Shown: positions 59,793 through 64,000 of the stretch, piece after piece
Numbering within the stretch: position 1 is the stretch's first letter
Layout: each line of letters starts with the position of its first letter
Source: Leucaena leucocephala
Taxonomy: Eukaryota > Streptophyta > Magnoliopsida > Fabales > Fabaceae
Direction: 5' to 3'
DNA: 64,000 nt
NCBI GenBank assembly: GCA_037074615.1
Contig: CM073562.1
Location: 8,975,001-9,039,000, forward strand
Notes under the pieces: generated by a model
What the model saw: the letters and a program-made list of their open reading frames with translations, nothing else
Databases searched by the model: none
What the model was told of the DNA's origin: nothing
Made by a program: the position numbers and the translations under genes

Positions 59793-62389
59793 TGTAACAT
59801 CCCAAATTTTTCCTATATGTATAAGATTGATAGAGGAAAGAGGTTATAAAAGGATTGGGATGGTAATAAGAATTTATGAAAAAACAGAAGTAAAAAAGGA
59901 GTCCTGTAGAATTAATTATGAAATTTACAATGAAATTGGATACCGATAAAGGGTTAAAGGAAATGTGGGAAATTTTTATCAATCCTTCTGGGTCCCACAA
60001 AATTATGAAACTTTGTAAGAAATTCATTTTATATTAGAATGAATTTCTAAAAATGTTACAACCATTAAAAGAGGTGTATAGCATTTATCCTAAAAATCAG
60101 GGTGATTTAAGAATATCGGTATAAGGAAAGTGCCTTGGGATTTATGCCAAGTAGCTATTGGACTTAAATGAGGTCCAATAGGACGTGTTATGCAAGCCTA
60201 ATAAGCCCAAGGAATTTTTATGTGGTCAAAAGAATTTTTAGAATATTTTATGTATTTTTAAAAGATAAAGAATTAAAGAAAGTCCAAGAAGTATGTGAGG
60301 TGTCCTTGTGGGACCCACAAGCTTTACACATGGCACCAAGAAGAGGAAAGGAAGATTATAACATGTGTTAAAATATAATAAAATAATATAAGAATTAACC
60401 TAATGATGATTAAGGTTAATTAATCCAAAAGCTAACCAATCAAATTCAAGATTAAGCCATTATAATAATTAGAAAAAGTGAGGACATTATGGACCCAAGG
60501 TGCCAAAATTTTGGCTATAAATAACCCTCCCATTCTTCACAAAAACGTGCACCCTTGGTTACATTGGAGAAACTCTTGTCATTTGAAAAATCAACCAAGA
60601 TAAAGACAATTCAAGGCACTTAGAGATCAAGGTAGTCAAGGTATAAGGTATGTGATTCTTCCTAGTTTATTTAGATGTGTTTTAGAAGGATAAAACCTAG
60701 GTTTTAGTGGTTGGAAATTCCATTAAACCTAGAGTATGCTTGCTGTCCAAATTTTAAGTTAAAGGAGGAAGAAGAAAATAAAGGTAGAACTAGGTGATTA
60801 AGGTTTAGATAAGTTGGTTTTGATGATTGGTTGTTGAATTAAGTTGTGCTCTTGACTTTGTCATTGATGGAGATATTCAGCCTAGGTCTGTTCTGGACCA
60901 AGAAGAATGAATTTCAATGATCTAATGCTTCCATTGAATTTATATGATGATTTTGTGTAGGATTGGATAGATTTGGAACCTTGGAAGCATTAGAATTGAA
61001 AGTTGTAAGTTTTAAGCCTTATCTATTACTGTTCATATGGGTGAATAGTTATTATAATTTCATGATTTTGATGCTTCTAATAGTTTTAAAATGAAAAATT
61101 GTGTGGGATAAAGTAGAAAAATAAGTATTGGAAGCATTGGAATTAAAATGAGAATTTTTGAAAGAATTATGCCAATATTGTTTGTTCTGTCCAGCAGGCC
61201 ATGAAGGAGCTATAATTTTATGATTCTAAGTTCATAAATGGATTTAGAAGATGAAATTGTGTAGGGTAAAGTTAAGACACAAATTAATTCAAAGGACAAG
61301 GCAGTTAACCACAAATTAATAAAGATAGGGATTAATTGATTAAGTTAAGTTTAATGTCCTTATATGCCAATTGAGTTGAATCATGATGAGTGAGTGAATA
61401 TGTGATGTTTAGGATTTGATTGTGTATTCAAGAATACAACCTTACTACAAGGAAAGGTGACAAGAAAGAGGATAAGGAAAAAGTAAAACATCAAGGTAGT
61501 AAACTTACCTAAACTTGTATGTGTTGAATGTATGGTTGATTGTGTTATGGCTTGATTGATGTTGTTCATATATAAATGTTGAATCTCTATGCTATGATTT
61601 CTTTGTCCAATTGTATTTCATATGTTACATGGAAGCATGCACATTACATTATGTTGACACAATCACAAGCAAGCACTAATACCAAGCATTAATGCATACA
61701 TTGTTTAGTCCCGTTTACTACTGAGATTTCCCCAGAAATCTCACCCTAAATTATATCTCTAATCAGCAGGAACCTCAAGTATGAGAGAGGAATAATGTTA
61801 GATGAAAATATGTTTTGCTTATATGGTTATGTTATAGTCAAGTTTTGGGGTGAATGTATGTAAAGTTAGTTGTTAAAATTCTGCACTGGAACAAAAATAG
61901 TTTTCGACTATGACACTTGGGCTGTACTTAAAACTAGTTAATGATGTACTAAATGTATGAAATTTTTCATACATGTAGTTAACATGCAAGCTTCATTTTG
62001 ACACTAAGAATTCCTTATTTTGATGTCTGTACAAAGAGAACTAATTTTCCAAATTAAGGGACCAGAATATGTTTCCAGAATTTTTGATCAAATGAACAGT
62101 AAATTTTGGCGAATAAACTATATTAATTGGCTTATCATTTGGTCTGGAAAGCATTTTTCCCTTAAATTTCAAGATGTTATCTTCATGTATCTTTTAGAAA
62201 CACTTCATTTCAATTTTTCTAGAATTAATGATGTTTTTTCAAAGTTCATCGTGAAATCTGGATTATCATATGAACAGTAACCCGTGAAAGAGAAAAATTC
62301 CAGATTTAGCTAATGGATTTCTAAAGTCTTGTAAGTGGTTCTAAATGCTACCGATTAGTCTCTAAGACGTATGAAAGTAAGGTGTTACA
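59793..62389 (+). mobile_element. A-type solo LTR, TSD AATGG
   Basis: 2597 bases, TGTAACATCCCAAATTTTTC...AAGGTGTTACA, flanked by AATGG (59788-59792 and 62390-62394). There is no internal region, so it is a solo LTR left by LTR-LTR recombination. Open frames at 59770-60371, 61381-61569 and 62020-62280 lie in it. The last corresponds to the chance frame at 609-806 in the first LTR. Confidence 0.93.
60516..60523 (+). promoter_or_regulatory. LTR TATA box
   Basis: TATAAATA in GGCTATAAATAACCC, matching the position of the boxes in the reverse-strand A LTRs. Confidence 0.6.
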
Positions 62390-62985
62390 AATGGTCTAGC
62401 AGAGGTTTCTAATAGGGAAATAAAGTATATTCTAAAGAGGATTGTTAAGCCATCAAATAAGGATTGAAATTTAAGACTTGACAATGCCTTATGGGTGCAC
62501 AAAATAGCTTTAAAACTCCTCTAGGAATGTCCCCTTATATGATGGTCTTTGGGAAGGCATGTCACATGCCTATGGAAATATAGCATAAGACATTTTGGAT
62601 AGTAAAGGCCTACAATGAGGACCTTGGAGAAGCTGGTTTTGAGAGGTTGTTGCAGATTAAAGAGATAGAAGAGATTATATTAGATGCCTACAGCAACTCT
62701 GAAATTTATAAATAGAAAACAATTTTATTCCACGATACTCATAGTTTGAGAAAGAGTTTTAAGGAGGGTGACAAAGTATTAAGGTACTAAGCTAGGTTCA
62801 AGTTCAAACATAGAAAATTCAAAACTATTTGGGACAGACCTTACATAGTTGTTAAAGTCCACGAATTTGAGATGATTGGATTGAAAGAGGAAGCAACGGG
62901 CAAAATCCTCCAGCCTAATGGTCACTATTTGAAACTTTATAAGGAATCTACTTTGCTGCCTTGAGGCCAAGTTGTCCCTTTCATA
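62390..62985 (+). pseudogene. Athila integrase, C-terminal part, broken
   Basis: Continues from the solo LTR: NGLAEVSNREIKYILKRIV (the family's Q-x-E-V-S-N-R-E-I-K, with the catalytic Glu kept), LDNALWVHKIAL, then KFKHRKFKTIWDRPYIVVKV and GKILQPNGHYLKLY, the usual C-terminal end of the polyprotein at about 62940. Stops are frequent. The reverse open frame at 62779-63072 is a shadow. Confidence 0.9.
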
Positions 62986-63589
62986 TCTCTTACCTTTACA
63001 AGTTTCCCCAATGTGATATGTTGATGATGGTTTGAGGATAGGAAAGGGATATTTCAGTAGGATAGTTTTCATTTTCAGTTTATTCTCAGTGTCTTTCTGT
63101 TTTGAACAATAACCCGTTACCTTCCATGTGTCGCTTACTCATCGATTGTTCTCTGTGGAACTTACACACTCATATGCATGATCTTACCTTACCCATGTTG
63201 TTGTCTCTGCCTTACTAGTATTACTTTGCATAACCTAAATGTGATTGTGTGGTAAACTATTAATTTACATTAAGTGATTAGGCTACCTGCTATTTTGAAG
63301 CTAGTTTTGATTGACTTTACAAAGTGATTGTGATCTTTTCTACTTTAGTTCTATTAATAGTGAGGACATTGTCAAATTTAAGTGTGAGGGAAGATGCTAT
63401 TCTCTAAAAAAAACTCTTCTATTAACCCAACCTTTCATCACAAATTTTTAGTTTTTGATCTTAATGTAAGCGATGAATTGCTAAAAATTGGACCCCCACT
63501 TTAAACTGTGTTGATAACTGGAAAGGTGTTAGCATGAAAAACATTTTGGGACTTTGACAATTATTACTCGGTAGTCTTTGTGAAAACTG
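62986..63589 (+). mobile_element. Athila region after pol
   Basis: No reading frame. GTGAGGACATTGTCAAATTTAAGTGTGAGG (split across 63361-63390) resembles the GGACAATGTT...AAGTTTGGGGG text common downstream of pol in Athila/Tat elements. No envelope-like frame was seen. Confidence 0.55.
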
Positions 63590-63872
63590 GTCATGACATA
63601 TGTGCTGTTTAGCCGTAACCTGTAATAGAATTTTGGACTTAACATGCTCTCTGTGAACTATAGTTGTGACCTATATATATAGTGGTCACAACAATAACTC
63701 TCTGTTGATTTGAGTTGCGACATGAGTACTTACCTAGTCATGACTATTCCTCTCTATGTATTTTCATCGTGAAAGGTACATTCCGTGGTCGTGATGGCAA
63801 ATGTTTTGAAAATCCTGAGCATGCACCTCTGTGACAAAGTGATTGCGACCTTCACTGCTTTTAGTTATGACC
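63590..63872 (+). repeat. Paired-box repeat after Athila integrase
   Basis: Box pairs at 63590/63612, 63663/63685, 63714/63737, 63766/63788 and 63842/63864. Spacing is 22 except one of 23. Steps are 73, 51, 52 and 76. CTCTCTGTGA-like text recurs between pairs, as in the leader array. Boxes such as GTTGTGACC, GTTGCGACA and GTCGTGATG are C-to-T or G-to-A forms of GTCGCGAC(C). Confidence 0.85.
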
Positions 63873-64000
63873 TATGTTTGAAAAATGTCTAATTACCTTC
63901 TCGTTGCCTTGTGCAAAGCTGTATAGAAGGATCCCTTTTGAACTATTGAGATTCTTTTACAAATAATTCATTGTTCCCTTATTGCAAAACCTTTTTAGCT
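63873..64000 (+). mobile_element. Athila 3' region, continues beyond window
   Basis: No feature beyond weak similarity in style to the preceding region. The 3' LTR is not reached. Confidence 0.4.

Noticed and set aside
62986..63540. Envelope-like gene expected in some Athila elements after pol
   Set aside because: No open frame, signal or membrane segment found. The region is non-coding and followed by the paired-box array.

Overview
The window looks like plant nuclear DNA, most likely eudicot, from a retrotransposon graveyard. It is AT-rich. Nearly everything recognisable is LTR-retrotransposon sequence with plant-type primer-binding sites: TGGTATCAGAGC (initiator Met tRNA) and a decayed TGGCGCCGTTGCCGGGGA (tRNA-Asp type). 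I found no host protein gene, tRNA, rRNA or CRISPR array. All reading frames longer than 60 codons are either remnants of transposon polyproteins or chance openings inside LTRs. The species cannot be named from the sequence alone.

Three groups of elements are present. (1) A large-LTR family with LTRs of about 2.4-3.4 kb and subtypes called A, B and C here. Its LTRs start TGTCATATCC or TGTAACATCC and end GGATGTTACA. The internal region is about 4.65 kb and holds only gag remnants or an unrecognised first reading frame, with no recognisable pol, so it looks non-autonomous (LARD-like). (2) An old Athila-type Ty3/gypsy element with gag, protease, RT, RNase H and integrase, all broken. (3) Copia-like solo LTRs of about 1.7 kb.

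Layout. 1-4022: A-type 3' LTR part, PBS and internal region on the + strand. 4025-6553: inverted A LTR. 6554-6911: B-type LTR end. 7.3-8.9 kb: probable Athila LTR relic. 8.9-10.8 kb: unassigned, with small repeats. 10.8-12.8 kb: B LTR. 12.8-14.2 kb: AT-rich, TAATCGATTA-rich. 14.2-21.26 kb: reverse A element, 3'-truncated, with a copia solo LTR in its 5' LTR. 21.8-24.8 kb: Athila LTR, PBS, tandem repeats and gag. 24.8-27.9 kb: chimeric B/A LTR. 27.9-28.6 kb: Athila LTR fragment. 28.84-42.03 kb: reverse C element with a B solo LTR in its 5' LTR. 42.03-64.0 kb: Athila gag-pol, interrupted by a complete 13-kb A element (45990-59038, TSD GAGTA) and an A solo LTR (59793-62389, TSD AATGG). The 13-kb element itself carries a copia solo LTR (49006-50658, TSD TATGG).

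The most unusual structure is a paired-box repeat in three separate places of Athila sequence: the 5' leader, the protease-RT spacer and the region after integrase. Two 9-bp boxes, apparently decayed forms of the palindromic core GTCGCGAC, start 22 bp apart in 14 of 16 pairs. The pairs recur at 51-76 bp (two steps in the leader span about 143 bp). No function is known to me.
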